A stretch of 64,000 nt of DNA from Leptolyngbya sp. PCC 7375. Lineage in GTDB: Bacteria > Cyanobacteriota > Cyanobacteriia > Phormidesmidales > Phormidesmidaceae. A model generated the notes under the pieces. The model searched no databases, was not told the origin of the DNA, and was given only the letters and a program-made list of their open reading frames with translations. The translations under genes were made by a program, and so were the position numbers. The stretch lies in assembly GCF_000316115.1 (NCBI RefSeq), contig NZ_JH993797.1:2900486-2964485 (forward strand), read 5' to 3'. Shown piece after piece: positions 8,571 to 18,800 of this stretch. Each line of letters begins with the position of its first letter. Position 1 is the stretch's first letter.

Positions 8571-9755
8571 TTGGAACGAGCATATTGGCTGGCTTGGTCG
8601 CGGGTTAAGGACGTCGGGCCAGTGTTGATAAAGCGGCTGCATGAGCAGTTTGGGTCACTGGAACTAGCCTGGCAGGCTGACCCAGCTGAACTGCTTGCTG
8701 TGGCAGGCATTGGTTTGATCACAGCGGATCGGATTAGGGAGATGCGATCGCATCTCAACCCCCAAGAACTATTAGAAAAGCACGAATCACAGTACCCCGA
8801 CTTTTGGACACCAGCTGACTCTGACTATCCCAGTCTACTGTGGGAAATTCCAGACCCACCTCCCGTGCTTTACTATCGCGGTCCTCTCAGGCCTAATGCT
8901 TGCACAAATCCTATCACCGTAAGCATTGTCGGAACTCGCCACCCCAGCCCCTACGGACGTCGTTGGACCCAGCGATTAAGTCGTCGCTTGAGTCAACGGC
9001 AAATCACCATTGTTTCTGGCATGGCCACTGGCATTGACACCCATGCCCATCAAAGCTGCCTAAATAACGACGGCCAAACCATAGCCGTACTTGGCACTGG
9101 TGTAGATGTCATCTATCCCCGTAGCAATGCTCAAATGTACCAACGCATCTTAGAAACCGGCTTGATCGTGAGCGAATACCCCAACGGTACACCGCCTGAT
9201 CGTAGTCACTTTCCTCGACGCAATCGCATCATTGCTGGCCTTAGTCATGCCACCTTGGTTACCGAAGCCCCAGAACGCTCAGGTGCACTGATTACAGCTT
9301 ATTTAGCCAATGACTATGGTCGTCATGTCTACGCATTACCTGACGGCCTAGATAATCCCACCTGTCGAGGTTGCTTGGTCCTCATCAATACTGGAGCAGC
9401 CATCATCATGGGTGAAGACCAGCTGATCAAAGATCTGCTCAATATTGGCGTTCCCAATTCAGATATGGCCCATCAAAATAGAGACCGTAACAACCAGGGT
9501 CGCGATGAGAACGGTCGTTTTATAAACACTCAGCCAGATACATCAGAACCTGAACCGGCAAAGTCTGCACCGGAGGTAACACTGGATGAAAACCTACAGT
9601 ATATTTTGCAGATGATTCCTGAGGAACCGGTCAGCCTGGATAACCTAGTAGAAACCACCCAGCTAGACACAAGTGCCCTGCTGGGTGGCTTACTACAGTT
9701 AGAACTCGCTGGTGTTATCGTCCAATTACCCGGTGGCCAATATCAGCGCACATAG
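8571..9755 (+). CDS. dprA: DNA processing protein DprA
   Basis: DprA binds incoming single-stranded DNA during natural transformation and loads RecA. The 394-residue protein has an N-terminal helix-hairpin-helix/SAM-like region (VGPVLIKRLHEQFGSLELAW, GIGLITADRI). Its Rossmann-like core (about residues 105-300) includes SIVGTRHPSPYG, SGMATGIDTHAH, AVLGTGVDVIYPRSN, FPRRNRIIAGLS, SGALITA and ALPDGLDNP. After a charged linker there is a C-terminal winged-helix DprA domain (about residues 335-394). The TTG start is chosen because the product begins where DprA proteins usually do; only a weak GGGGACGCTAGG lies upstream. Many cyanobacteria are transformable, so this may be functional. Confidence 0.93.
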   Translation: MERAYWLAWSRVKDVGPVLIKRLHEQFGSLELAWQADPAELLAVAGIGLITADRIREMRSHLNPQELLEKHESQYPDFWTPADSDYPSLLWEIPDPPPVLYYRGPLRPNACTNPITVSIVGTRHPSPYGRRWTQRLSRRLSQRQITIVSGMATGIDTHAHQSCLNNDGQTIAVLGTGVDVIYPRSNAQMYQRILETGLIVSEYPNGTPPDRSHFPRRNRIIAGLSHATLVTEAPERSGALITAYLANDYGRHVYALPDGLDNPTCRGCLVLINTGAAIIMGEDQLIKDLLNIGVPNSDMAHQNRDRNNQGRDENGRFINTQPDTSEPEPAKSAPEVTLDENLQYILQMIPEEPVSLDNLVETTQLDTSALLGGLLQLELAGVIVQLPGGQYQRT

Positions 9756-9786
9756 TCATGGCTACACCTTTTAGTTTTGCTCCATA

Positions 9787-10407
9787 TCAGTTTCCTGGAT
9801 ATGTTTCCATACCAGTGTAGGTTACCTCAAACCCTGTGTAGGTGATTTCGTGGCCATCTAGCGGATCTTCTATGCAATCAAAATTATCGACAAAGAATTC
9901 CACTACCAGGTCTCCCAACTCAATCATGTCGCCATCCCTAAGCGCCTGACGTTTTTGAGGAACAAGACGACGACAATTTAAACGGGTCCCTGATTGACTA
10001 CCAACATCAGCAATGAAAAAACCAGACTCAGGGGTATGACGAATCACTGCATGACACGGAGCAACAGTTGCATTGCCGACTGGCAATGCGCAGGTTACGG
10101 ATTTTCCTAATAGCCAACATGCACCCACATGGGTGAGATTTAAAGTTTCAGAACTGCCCGTATTAGAGACTAAAAATACAGAAGAATTGGCGATGATCGC
10201 CTGAACGTAAAAAGGTGTATTTTGACAGCGTTCTTTAACTGTCAAGATAGAGTCGGCAATTACATTAGCCGTTTCAAAGTCATTTTTAACATTATTAAAC
10301 AGCGCATCCCAAGGAAGTGATAAAACATTTTTGCTGATAAGATCACCAGCTGTTTTTTTAACTGCCTGGTTATCGGAGAGGAAAGCTCTAAGCGTGGACA
10401 TGGACAA
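9787..10407 (-). CDS. FHA domain protein
   Basis: This 206-residue protein has a C-terminal forkhead-associated domain at about residues 90-172, a phosphothreonine-binding fold. LLGKS, then CHAVIRH, GSQSGTRLN and LRDGDMIELGDLVVEFFV follow the FHA order. The usual G-R-x(8)-S-x-x-H pattern is altered: the arginine position is occupied by lysine in LGKS and the serine before the histidine is a cysteine (PCHAVI). Phosphopeptide binding is therefore uncertain. The N-terminal 85 residues are unrecognised and helical. It converges with dprA across 31 nt. A partner kinase is not visible in the window. Confidence 0.8.
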   Translation of the reverse strand: MSMSTLRAFLSDNQAVKKTAGDLISKNVLSLPWDALFNNVKNDFETANVIADSILTVKERCQNTPFYVQAIIANSSVFLVSNTGSSETLNLTHVGACWLLGKSVTCALPVGNATVAPCHAVIRHTPESGFFIADVGSQSGTRLNCRRLVPQKRQALRDGDMIELGDLVVEFFVDNFDCIEDPLDGHEITYTGFEVTYTGMETYPGN

Positions 10408-11121
10408 TGACTAAACAACTTAACAGCAAGAGGCTATAAGTGCGGTCGATTGTCACCCTAATTCAGTAGATTCACATATGAATTTCCCAAAGAATTGAGA
10501 AATCATTAATGAGGTAGAAAAATAGATTTTAAAGTCAGCTAATGAAAAATTGCTGCTCACCTGTAGCAATACCCTCGTTGTCTAAGATTGAGAAAATCTC
10601 TAAAAAGCTCTAGCTACAACGGTGGTGGGACATCCATAAAGCCCTAAATATACTTAAGTATAGTTTTAGAACTTTCTCTACAGGTGCTCAGCAATTCTAT
10701 GTATAGGATATGAACCTATCAAAGGTATTGCCTTCTTTATATCTTTTGTTTATTAAAGCCTGTGCTTTCAAAATAAGTAATTCGGCGGATACCGTTTTAT
10801 GGAAGCTTTAAAAGCCACAAGTAAATATTAAAATCCCCCAAGATTGGTATATGCAGTCCTGAATCCGTAAAGCTGTACTCATAGGGGTTTCAGCGTCTTG
10901 AAAATAGACAGTGTAGAAACCATCACATCCCCTTAGTATCGTCATGACACAGCTTAAATTAACTGTACCTATTATAGCGTTTCTCTATCCGGTGAGGTGC
11001 ATACTGAAAGCTAAAAAGCTTATCAGCCAATGATTCTGGTGTACCCCATTTGAGTGGGAACCGCTATAAGTAATTATTAAGCAGCTTTATTTTCCCTGCT
11101 GTTTTCTGGAGAGTTCCTGCT
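10408..11121. other. 714-bp AT-rich intergenic region
   Basis: This region lies between the divergent FHA and acyltransferase genes. I see no convincing small gene, tRNA or terminator. A small hairpin (ATAGG...CCTAT near 10711) is present. It probably holds the two promoters, but none can be assigned with confidence. Confidence 0.4.
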
Positions 11122-12522
11122 GTGATCAGTGCCATCATCCGTGCTCAACCCCCTCTAGATTTTATTCCCGAACGCTTTAATCCATGGGTGCGACGTTTTG
11201 TGCGGGTAGCCTTGCCAGGCTGGATGCGTTGGCAAACTGATCTCGTAAACATCAAGGTCAATAATGCCGAGGTTCTCGCCAAGCACTACGCAGAATTTCA
11301 GGCAGGGCATAGCAGGTTGATTCTGGCCTTCCGGCATCCTGCTCCTGAAGATGCCTATGGCATGGCACATTTGCTGTGGCAAGCAGTGCCACAATCGGCG
11401 GCCCACATGGGCAAAAAACTACAGCCTGTGCACAGCCACTTTATCTATGACCGGGGCATTCCCCTATGGGCAGGGAAGTGGGTTGGCTGGCTGTGTTCTC
11501 ACTTGGGGGGGGTGTCAATTCAACGCGGTAAGTTAGATTTAGTTGCCCTAAAAGCCGCACGGAAGCTTTTGGTAAATGGGCAATTTCCCTTAGCAGCCGC
11601 GCCAGAAGGGGGCAATAACGGCCATAACGAAATTGTGAGCCCTTTAGAACCGGGGGTACCCCAACTGGCTTTTTGGTGTGTAGAGGATCTGGCAAAATCC
11701 CAGCGGTCTGAATCGGTTTATATCGTGCCATTGGGAATTCAGTATCGATACATCAATCCGCCGTGGGATGCTATTGACCAGCTGTTAAGCCAATTAGAAC
11801 TTTACAGTGGCTTATCGAGTACTGATGAAAAATTTGTCCCCCCTGTGGAACTACCCACAGCTCAAATTACCAATCTCTATGGCCGTCTCTATCGCTTAGC
11901 TGAACATTTACTCAGCTTGATGGAGAGCTACTATTACCAAATCTATGGCCTAGAACAACTCGATACTCCAGAAGCAAAAGATGCTAATGCACAGCTAGCT
12001 TTACGGTTAGAACACTTGCTCAATGGTGCGTTAGCAGTAGCAGAAAAGTATTTTAATTTGCGGCCCAAAGGCTCTGTGATTGATCGTTGTCGCCGTTTGG
12101 AACAAGCTGGCTGGGAACGTATTTTTCGCGAAGACTTACGTAATGAAGCGGCGTTGTCTTCAGTGGAACGAGGACTAGCCGATCGGGTTGCGGAAGAGGC
12201 TGACTTACGTATGTGGCATATGCGTCTTGTGGAAAGTTTTGTGGCAGTAACAGGCCGCTATGTCTTAGAAAAACCCACAGCAGATCGATTTGCCGAAACT
12301 GTTTTATTGATGACTGATATGGTCACTCGACTCCAGGGGAAAACACCCTTTCCGAGGCCTTCTTTAGGTAAGCGAGAAGCTCGGGTAATAGTTGGAGAAC
12401 CCATTTGTGTCAGTGAGCGCTGGGATGATTACAAACAAAGCCGCCGTAAGGCAGTGTCAGCATTGACCAAGGATCTCCAAACAGCTCTCGAAAGCTTAAT
12501 TGTGGACTCGTTTGAAGACTAG
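11122..12522 (+). CDS. PlsC-like glycerolipid acyltransferase family protein
   Basis: This 466-residue protein has a 1-acyl-glycerol-3-phosphate acyltransferase-like domain in its first half. The catalytic HX4D motif is HPAPED near residue 73 (AFRHPAPEDAYG). Further blocks include GGVSIQRGK and AAPEGGNNGHNE, which fits the conserved P-E-G motif. YIVPLGIQYRYI closes the acyltransferase fold. The C-terminal half (about residues 225-440) is helical and not assigned. The length is greater than PlsC of about 240 residues, so substrate and acyl donor may differ. No membrane helix is clear. The GTG start is preceded by GGAGAG. The gene is monocistronic after a long upstream region. Confidence 0.75.
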   Translation: MISAIIRAQPPLDFIPERFNPWVRRFVRVALPGWMRWQTDLVNIKVNNAEVLAKHYAEFQAGHSRLILAFRHPAPEDAYGMAHLLWQAVPQSAAHMGKKLQPVHSHFIYDRGIPLWAGKWVGWLCSHLGGVSIQRGKLDLVALKAARKLLVNGQFPLAAAPEGGNNGHNEIVSPLEPGVPQLAFWCVEDLAKSQRSESVYIVPLGIQYRYINPPWDAIDQLLSQLELYSGLSSTDEKFVPPVELPTAQITNLYGRLYRLAEHLLSLMESYYYQIYGLEQLDTPEAKDANAQLALRLEHLLNGALAVAEKYFNLRPKGSVIDRCRRLEQAGWERIFREDLRNEAALSSVERGLADRVAEEADLRMWHMRLVESFVAVTGRYVLEKPTADRFAETVLLMTDMVTRLQGKTPFPRPSLGKREARVIVGEPICVSERWDDYKQSRRKAVSALTKDLQTALESLIVDSFED

Positions 12523-12572
12523 AATCGTTGATGAGATTTTGAGATCACAGTCAGGGAGAAAACATCACTATA

Positions 12573-14756
12573 TTATTGACTCTTTTTTGTAGCTTTGATT
12601 AGGGCAATATTGATCTGCCAAGAAATCGAAGCCTGAGATTGCAGCTGTCTTGTAAATGCCTGTCTCACGATCTCTAAGTTCTGTTCGCTCAAAGCCTTAG
12701 CTAAATGGGTCATATAATGGGACTCAGGATTAAACCATCGAGCTTTTATTTGAGAAGTAATGGGTAACTCAGTTTGGAGTTTTATTAGCTCAACAGTCGG
12801 CATCAGCGGCGTGTTCTCAAACCATGTAGTCACCGCATCTATATCCCAATATTGCTGAGAATCACTAGTGTAGAGATCGTCTTCAGCCTGTTGTAGCCTT
12901 TGGAATAATTTAGGCGATATGCTCTGATTAGTCAGTAGGGTATACAGCCGTAACGTACGGAAGGGAATCGTTTCAGCCAGCACCATACACCCGTTAGGAG
13001 CAAGGTAATCAACCAATTGATTGAGCACTTGCTGTTGATTGGGCAAGGATTTCAAGGCATTACGCCCCACAATGCCATCAAACAAAATATCTGATGCTTG
13101 AGTCGTTAGGGTTTTAGCTAATGTATGCAGCGGTGTCGATAGAAATGTAGGTCGAGCTAACGCTGTCAGTGCCTCAGCTTGTTCGCTCAAAGCAGCATAG
13201 GTTTCAGGAGTAGAGGTACAGGCATACACTCCACCTTCGGGCACCTGGCGTAGAGCCTCCCAGGTTAAAAGACCGGCATTGAGGTCCAGCAGAACGTGAT
13301 GGCGTTGAGGCTTTAGTGTGGCGTAGATGCGATCGCACACCGCCCTCAACTGTTCCCCCGAATTCCCCAAGGTCCGCTGCAGCCATTGCTCTTGCCCCTG
13401 ATCCGTTGGCCCAAACGTCAGCACCTCAGGCAAATCCGCCTCCATCACCGCTGCCAGTTGAGCCTCTCGCTTACGGGCAACCTCTAGACGAATCGTGTCT
13501 TCATAGCCCTGATTCGATGGCTGGAAAAACACCTTACCCTGCAAACCTGTGGGTAAATATTGCTGCTCCACCCAATGATCGCGATAGGCATGGGGATACA
13601 GATATCCCTGACCATGGCCAAATTCTTGCTTATCCCGATTTGCATCTCGCAAGGGATTGGGCACATCGGCTTCCCGTTCCTTTTCCACCGTGGCTAAGGC
13701 AGCAAAAAAGCCCATGACACTGTTGGACTTGGGACAGGTGGCTAGATAAAGCGCCGCTTGAGCCAAGGGATAGCGCCCTTCTGGCATACCCACTCGGTCA
13801 AACGCTTGGGCACAGCTATTGGCCACCACCATGGCATTGGGATCTGCCAGACCTATATCTTCTCCCGCAAAAATCACCATACGACGAAAAATGTAGCGGG
13901 GATCTTCACCGGCATAAACCATGCGCGCCAACCAATAGAGGGTGGCATCCGGGTCAGAGCCGCGCATGCTTTTGATAAAGGCGCTAATCGTATCGAAGTG
14001 GGCATCCCCCTCTTTGTCATAGAGGACGGCTCGTCGCTGAATTGATTCTTCGGCAACAGCTAAAGAAATGCTTACATCAGGCGTAGTTTCTACCGCTAGT
14101 TCTAGGGCATTGAGCAGGGCACGGGCATCGCCATTGGCGACATTAACCAGGTGGTCTAAGGCATCTTCGTCGATTTGGATGGTGAGATCGCCATAGCCCC
14201 GTTCTTTATCAGTCAGCGTTTGGTGAACAATCTGCCGTAAATCATCGGGTTCTAGAGACTTTAGCTGAAATACCCGCGACCGGCTGACTAAGGCTTTATT
14301 CACCTCAAAGTAGGGGTTCTCAGTAGTCGCCCCAATTAGAATAACGGTGCCGTTTTCTACCCAGGGTAAGAGGGCGTCTTGCTGGGATTTGTTGAATCGG
14401 TGAACTTCGTCGACAAAGAGGATGGTGCGCTGGCCGTGCTGGCCGCGAAGGTCTTGGGCAGTTGAGATCGCACTCCGAATATCTTTCACCCCAGCCAACA
14501 CGGCATTAATGGCAATGAAGTGGGCTTTGGTGGTATTGGCAATCACCTGAGCCAGGGTCGTCTTGCCTGTCCCCGGTGGGCCATAAAACAACAGCGACGA
14601 CAGCTGATCTGCCTGGATGGCCCGACGCAGCAGACGACCTGGCCCCACAATGGCATCCTGCCCCACGTATTCATCCAAATTGCGAGGACGCATTCGGGCA
14701 GCTAGGGGAGCCTCCTTATCTAATAATATTTGTCGATGTTGTTCAAATAAATCCAT
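12573..14756 (-). CDS. rarA: RarA/MgsA-type AAA ATPase fused to a methyltransferase-like domain
   Basis: The first 440 residues are a clamp-loader-like AAA ATPase acting at stalled replication forks. Walker A is GPPGTGKTT at residues 59-67, Walker B is ILFVDEVHRF, and sensor and arginine-finger regions follow (GATTENPYFEVNKALVSRSRVF). The MgsA C-terminal region ends with GYLYPHAYRDHWVEQQYLP. From about residue 455 there is an extra 270-residue region resembling a class I methyltransferase fold (HHVLLDLNAGLLTWEAL, then ILFDGIVGRNAL and YLAPNGCMVLAETIPF). The normal glycine-rich SAM loop is replaced by DLNAGLL, so activity is doubtful. Similar fusions are, to my knowledge, seen in other cyanobacteria. 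At 727 residues it is far longer than the usual RarA of about 440. Confidence 0.88.
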   Translation of the reverse strand: MDLFEQHRQILLDKEAPLAARMRPRNLDEYVGQDAIVGPGRLLRRAIQADQLSSLLFYGPPGTGKTTLAQVIANTTKAHFIAINAVLAGVKDIRSAISTAQDLRGQHGQRTILFVDEVHRFNKSQQDALLPWVENGTVILIGATTENPYFEVNKALVSRSRVFQLKSLEPDDLRQIVHQTLTDKERGYGDLTIQIDEDALDHLVNVANGDARALLNALELAVETTPDVSISLAVAEESIQRRAVLYDKEGDAHFDTISAFIKSMRGSDPDATLYWLARMVYAGEDPRYIFRRMVIFAGEDIGLADPNAMVVANSCAQAFDRVGMPEGRYPLAQAALYLATCPKSNSVMGFFAALATVEKEREADVPNPLRDANRDKQEFGHGQGYLYPHAYRDHWVEQQYLPTGLQGKVFFQPSNQGYEDTIRLEVARKREAQLAAVMEADLPEVLTFGPTDQGQEQWLQRTLGNSGEQLRAVCDRIYATLKPQRHHVLLDLNAGLLTWEALRQVPEGGVYACTSTPETYAALSEQAEALTALARPTFLSTPLHTLAKTLTTQASDILFDGIVGRNALKSLPNQQQVLNQLVDYLAPNGCMVLAETIPFRTLRLYTLLTNQSISPKLFQRLQQAEDDLYTSDSQQYWDIDAVTTWFENTPLMPTVELIKLQTELPITSQIKARWFNPESHYMTHLAKALSEQNLEIVRQAFTRQLQSQASISWQINIALIKATKKSQ

Positions 14757-14854
14757 GGACCAACATCAAAAAGCTCTTTAAAGCACCAACGCCCCCAGAG
14801 AGGAGGCGCTGCGCATCGGAAATAATTTGCCGAATTCTCTAGCAACCGCTAGCT

Positions 14855-15337
14855 CTACATGCCACCAAAAATTGCCTGTAGAGGCAGAAGATGAGGACTC
14901 TGGGTTAACAAAAATGCAAACACAGCTCCACCGCAGCCACCGATAAAGAAACCGCTGGCAAAGTTGCTCCATCCTTCACGAGTTGAATAGGACTCAGGAG
15001 GAGTAGGAGTTGTCAATGTACCTTCAGGCCCAGCCGGGGAAGTTGCACTGTAGATAGCAATTGCCACAGTCAAAATAAAGACAAAGCTAACGGCAGAAAG
15101 AGCACCAGCAACAGAACTGTAGTCTGTATTCCGTAGGGGGCCTAATAAAGCAAAAGGACCATAAAACCAGTAGCCATGGGCAATACCCACTTCAAGACCG
15201 CGGCTAAATGGAGACAAACCTAAACGATAAGCAGGCAGATTATTAATGTAAGTACGTGCAACCGCAGAGGAGTTAATCGGAGTCGCAACGTCACCCACTT
15301 CAGGAGCTCCAGTTGCGCTTGCAAAACTAGTTGCCAT
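14855..15337 (-). CDS. psaL: Photosystem I reaction centre subunit XI (PsaL)
   Basis: PsaL lies at the trimer contact of cyanobacterial photosystem I. The 160-residue protein contains YINNLPAYRLGLSPFSRGLE, then GIAHGYWFYGPFALLGPLRN, a typical PsaL signature including chlorophyll-ligand residues. Three hydrophobic segments lie near residues 57-72, 81-103 and 130-152. The N-terminal 20 residues are poorly conserved. No psaI gene could be found beside it, unlike the arrangement in some cyanobacteria. It is preceded by 464 nt without a gene, which probably carries its promoter. The downstream gap to rarA is about 98 nt. Confidence 0.95.
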   Translation of the reverse strand: MATSFASATGAPEVGDVATPINSSAVARTYINNLPAYRLGLSPFSRGLEVGIAHGYWFYGPFALLGPLRNTDYSSVAGALSAVSFVFILTVAIAIYSATSPAGPEGTLTTPTPPESYSTREGWSNFASGFFIGGCGGAVFAFLLTQSPHLLPLQAIFGGM

Positions 15338-15801
15338 AAGAACGTCTTCCTATGTAATGGACAGTCGTAAGACGGGAAATTCGAATTTATAACGCCAGCC
15401 AAATCGCCAAGGATAACAATCCTTCGCAGCCACCATTTTTAGAGAGGTAGCCACAACGACATGACCCACTAGCCCCTTCAACAGGAACTAGCTGCATCTG
15501 AGCCCAATACTCTCATAGAAGCTAACCAAACATGGTGAATGCAACAGTTTTGTTAAGCACAAACAAGCAGAACGTTAACTTACTTAACAATTAGCGATTT
15601 GGGCAGTGGGAAACACACCATAGCTAATGGGTCTGAAGAACCTGTCTTCAGCCAACTTCGGTTCACTTCGATGCAGTGCGTCTCAGTACATAGGTTTGGT
15701 CACACACCACATACACTTCGTAACACTCATGGGCGTTGATAAATGAACTGGCCACAATCAATATGTGTAGCGCTATTAGCATCTGACCTGTGGAGCGTGG
15801 T
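15338..15801. other. Intergenic region upstream of psaL
   Basis: These 464 bp separate psaL (-) from the giant membrane protein gene (+). No small photosystem gene such as psaI was found on either strand. It should hold the psaL promoter, but no element could be assigned with confidence. Confidence 0.4.
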
Positions 15802-18800
15802 ATGTGGCTGAAAATCCCGATTGATTTAGAAAATGAAGCGGCTAACGTCCATCTTTTACAGGAATTAGATCGCTGGATAGAGCTGGGATTGTTATCGGAA
15901 GGACAGGTCATCAGTCTTGGCCGCAAGTTATGCAGTCCTTTACCCATTGCCTATAAAGCACCTACGGCAGTGCAGCAGGAATCTGTCGAGGTAAATACTG
16001 AGGTAAGGCGATCAAAGACAGCCCCTCCTGAAACTCTGACTGAGGTCCCGACGGCCACAGGTCAGCCATTCTTTTCACGCTTCAAGTCCCATCTAGTGCA
16101 GTCATTTTTGGCAGAGGTCAGCGTGCTATGGCTGCTATTTTTGGGCGTATTTTTGGTGGTGGTGTCGTCTGGGGTGTTGGCAGCCAGCCAATGGCAGTCC
16201 TTTTCCATCGTCGGCCAATACAGCATTTTGTTGGTGTATACCCTGGCCTTTGGGGGGGCTAGTCACTGGGCAGCTGGTCAGGCCAAGCTACAGACGACGG
16301 CCCAAATGCTTAAGGCGACAACACTGCTCCTGATTCCCCTAAATATGTGGATGATAGACACCTCAGGGTTAATCAATACGACAGCAGGGCTGGCCATTGT
16401 AGCGAGTATTGGCTTGAGTATATTAACCCTGGTGTTAGCCCCACAAAGAATGATCGGGTTAACCGTATTGGGCCTAAGTTGGTTGCATTGGGGATGGGGA
16501 TTCGCGACCTGGCCTCTGATCGCCACCTATGTGGGCACCTGGAGCAGTGCAATCAGCCTGGTCTGGGGAATTCCAAAGATTATGGCGGAGGAGACAGATG
16601 AAGACAGTGAGTCAGTATCTCAACCCCAGGGAATTTTGGTTGCGATCGCACTCCTCATTCTTCTAGCACGCAGCGTATGGATTGCCCAAATACCCATAGC
16701 CCAGTTGGGTCTGGCCATGGGCATCTGCGGCTGGGTACTGCGCAGGCTTTATCAACGATATCCCCTGTGGCCCCAGTTAGGAGCCGGATTAATGCTACTG
16801 GGCTGGTTCGTTTCTGTCATGCCATATCCACTACAGGCCCTGGGTATCAGTGGACTAGCCATCTGGCTATTACTAGAACAACTGGGACAACACACCCAAG
16901 AACGAGACCAGCTACGTACCCTCTCGAGACTTTGGCTAGTGGGGTTACAGGCCTGTGGTTTGGTTTGGTTAATCTTGCCTGGTCCCCTGCGTCAGACAAT
17001 ACTTTTGGCAGTTGGCAGCTTTAGCCAGGAACCCGTCAGCACGATCGAGTTTTCAGGCATATGGCTTTATGGCTATGTTGGCCTAATGGTGGCGGGAGCC
17101 AAAAGATTTCGGCAAAAAGAACACACTGCTTGGGCTCAACTGACTGAAAACCTAGCCATGGGACTCAGCCCACTGTTAGTCCTGTTAATAGTCCCCCAAG
17201 CTCAATCATTTTTGATGATGATGAGTTTGCTCGGGCAAACACTCACGTTAGGTGCCATTACTCGCCTGCGACGCCCTGCAGCCAATTGGTTGATTTATGG
17301 CACACACATTTCAGCACTGGCGACCGTGATTAGTGGTCTCTATGTGATCAGCGGTTGGTTTGGCTATTGGAACCAGTGGCAGGGCGCTTTAGTTTTCTTA
17401 AGCCTGATGACGGTAGAATGGATCGCCAGTGTTGCTAGCCACCGTTATCCCCAATGGCGACAGTCGTCCTGGTATTTGGGCATAGGTCTAAGCATCATTG
17501 CCTATAGCCTTTTGCTAGACAACTGGGGCAGCTGGATTAACTTGAGCTGGTTAGTGGTGCCGGGGCTATTAACGTGGTTGGCATACCGACGCCAGCTCGT
17601 GGCCCAACCACAGCTGGTCACCACAGCGCTGACGGTCCTTGCTTTAGGCAGCCAGATATTACTCATTAGCTCCTGGCCCATGGCAACCGTTGCCTTGTTA
17701 ACCGGGGCTGGACTGCTGTATCTCCATAGTCAGCGCTGGCCTACGCAGACATTTCTACCAGTCATAACCATCGGCTTTGCCCTGGGTGGCGGGCACGCAG
17801 CTGCCATCTGGCTGTGGCTGATGCCAAAAGTATGGCCCGAGAATGTTGCCTCACTATTTTTAGTGATCGCTCTGTTTTCTGGAGGCCTTAGCATTCTGTC
17901 TCGACAGCTCAAGCGCCAGGCCCAACCTTTGCTACGGACCTATGGCAACGCCAGTTATGGCTGGAGTCGAGCATTAGCAGTTGCCCTAAGTCTTGGCCTC
18001 ACACTGATCATGGTGCTGACCTACAGCCTAATGATGGTACTGACCTACCGTCTAAATTATCCATTTGCTGAGGCCCAAGCAATATCACCGGATGTCGCCA
18101 CATTGCTGCAATATGGTGCAGCAGCCATGGTCCTCCTATTGGCCAGGTTTTTCACTGAGCGGCGGCTGAGCAATCTGGACTACTGGGAAGCCTCCCATGG
18201 CGTGGGTCTCCTCGTAGCCATGGGTCTAACCCTATGGCATCAGGAGATGAATCCCCAGATGCTGGCAACAGCCATGGTGGCATTAGGGCTAGGCACCCAG
18301 ACGCTGGGGAGTATCTATGTCGCGAAACATCAGCGCAATTACCCATCGAGCTGGCACTACATTCCCCTGGCCTACGGTGCTTTAGGGCTAGTCCTTAGCC
18401 ATCTGAACTTCACAGCAATAACAGGCGTCTATTCATTCGTTGTTGGCATTGTGGTTCTCGCCATTGGCAGACGGCAGACAGATCTACGACCTTTAGGCTA
18501 TGGCGGTCTTGGGCTGCTTTCTTTAGGCACCTATGAGCTAGTTGTCTATCAAATGCTACAGGCCAGTGGTGGAGAACCAGGAGATGGGTTAACGCTGTTG
18601 GCTTTAGTGGGCAGTGCGATCGCAACTCTATACCTACTAGGCGATCGCTGGATTCAGCGCTACAGCAAACTAACAACACCTGAAATTGCCACAGTCTCCT
18701 TACTCCATTGGCTGTTGTCCGTTACGCTAGCAGCTCTGGCCATGATCAGCGGGCACAGTCAGTTAGGCGTCTGGCTTTGGTTGAGTACCTCCTGCCTCCT

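Noticed and set aside
13316..13717. 133-codon frame on the plus strand inside rarA
   Set aside because: It is a proline-rich shadow of the rarA coding strand, with no ribosome site and no family match.
15338..15801. Possible psaI gene beside psaL
   Set aside because: Both strands were read. No frame of about 38 residues with a PsaI-like membrane segment is present.
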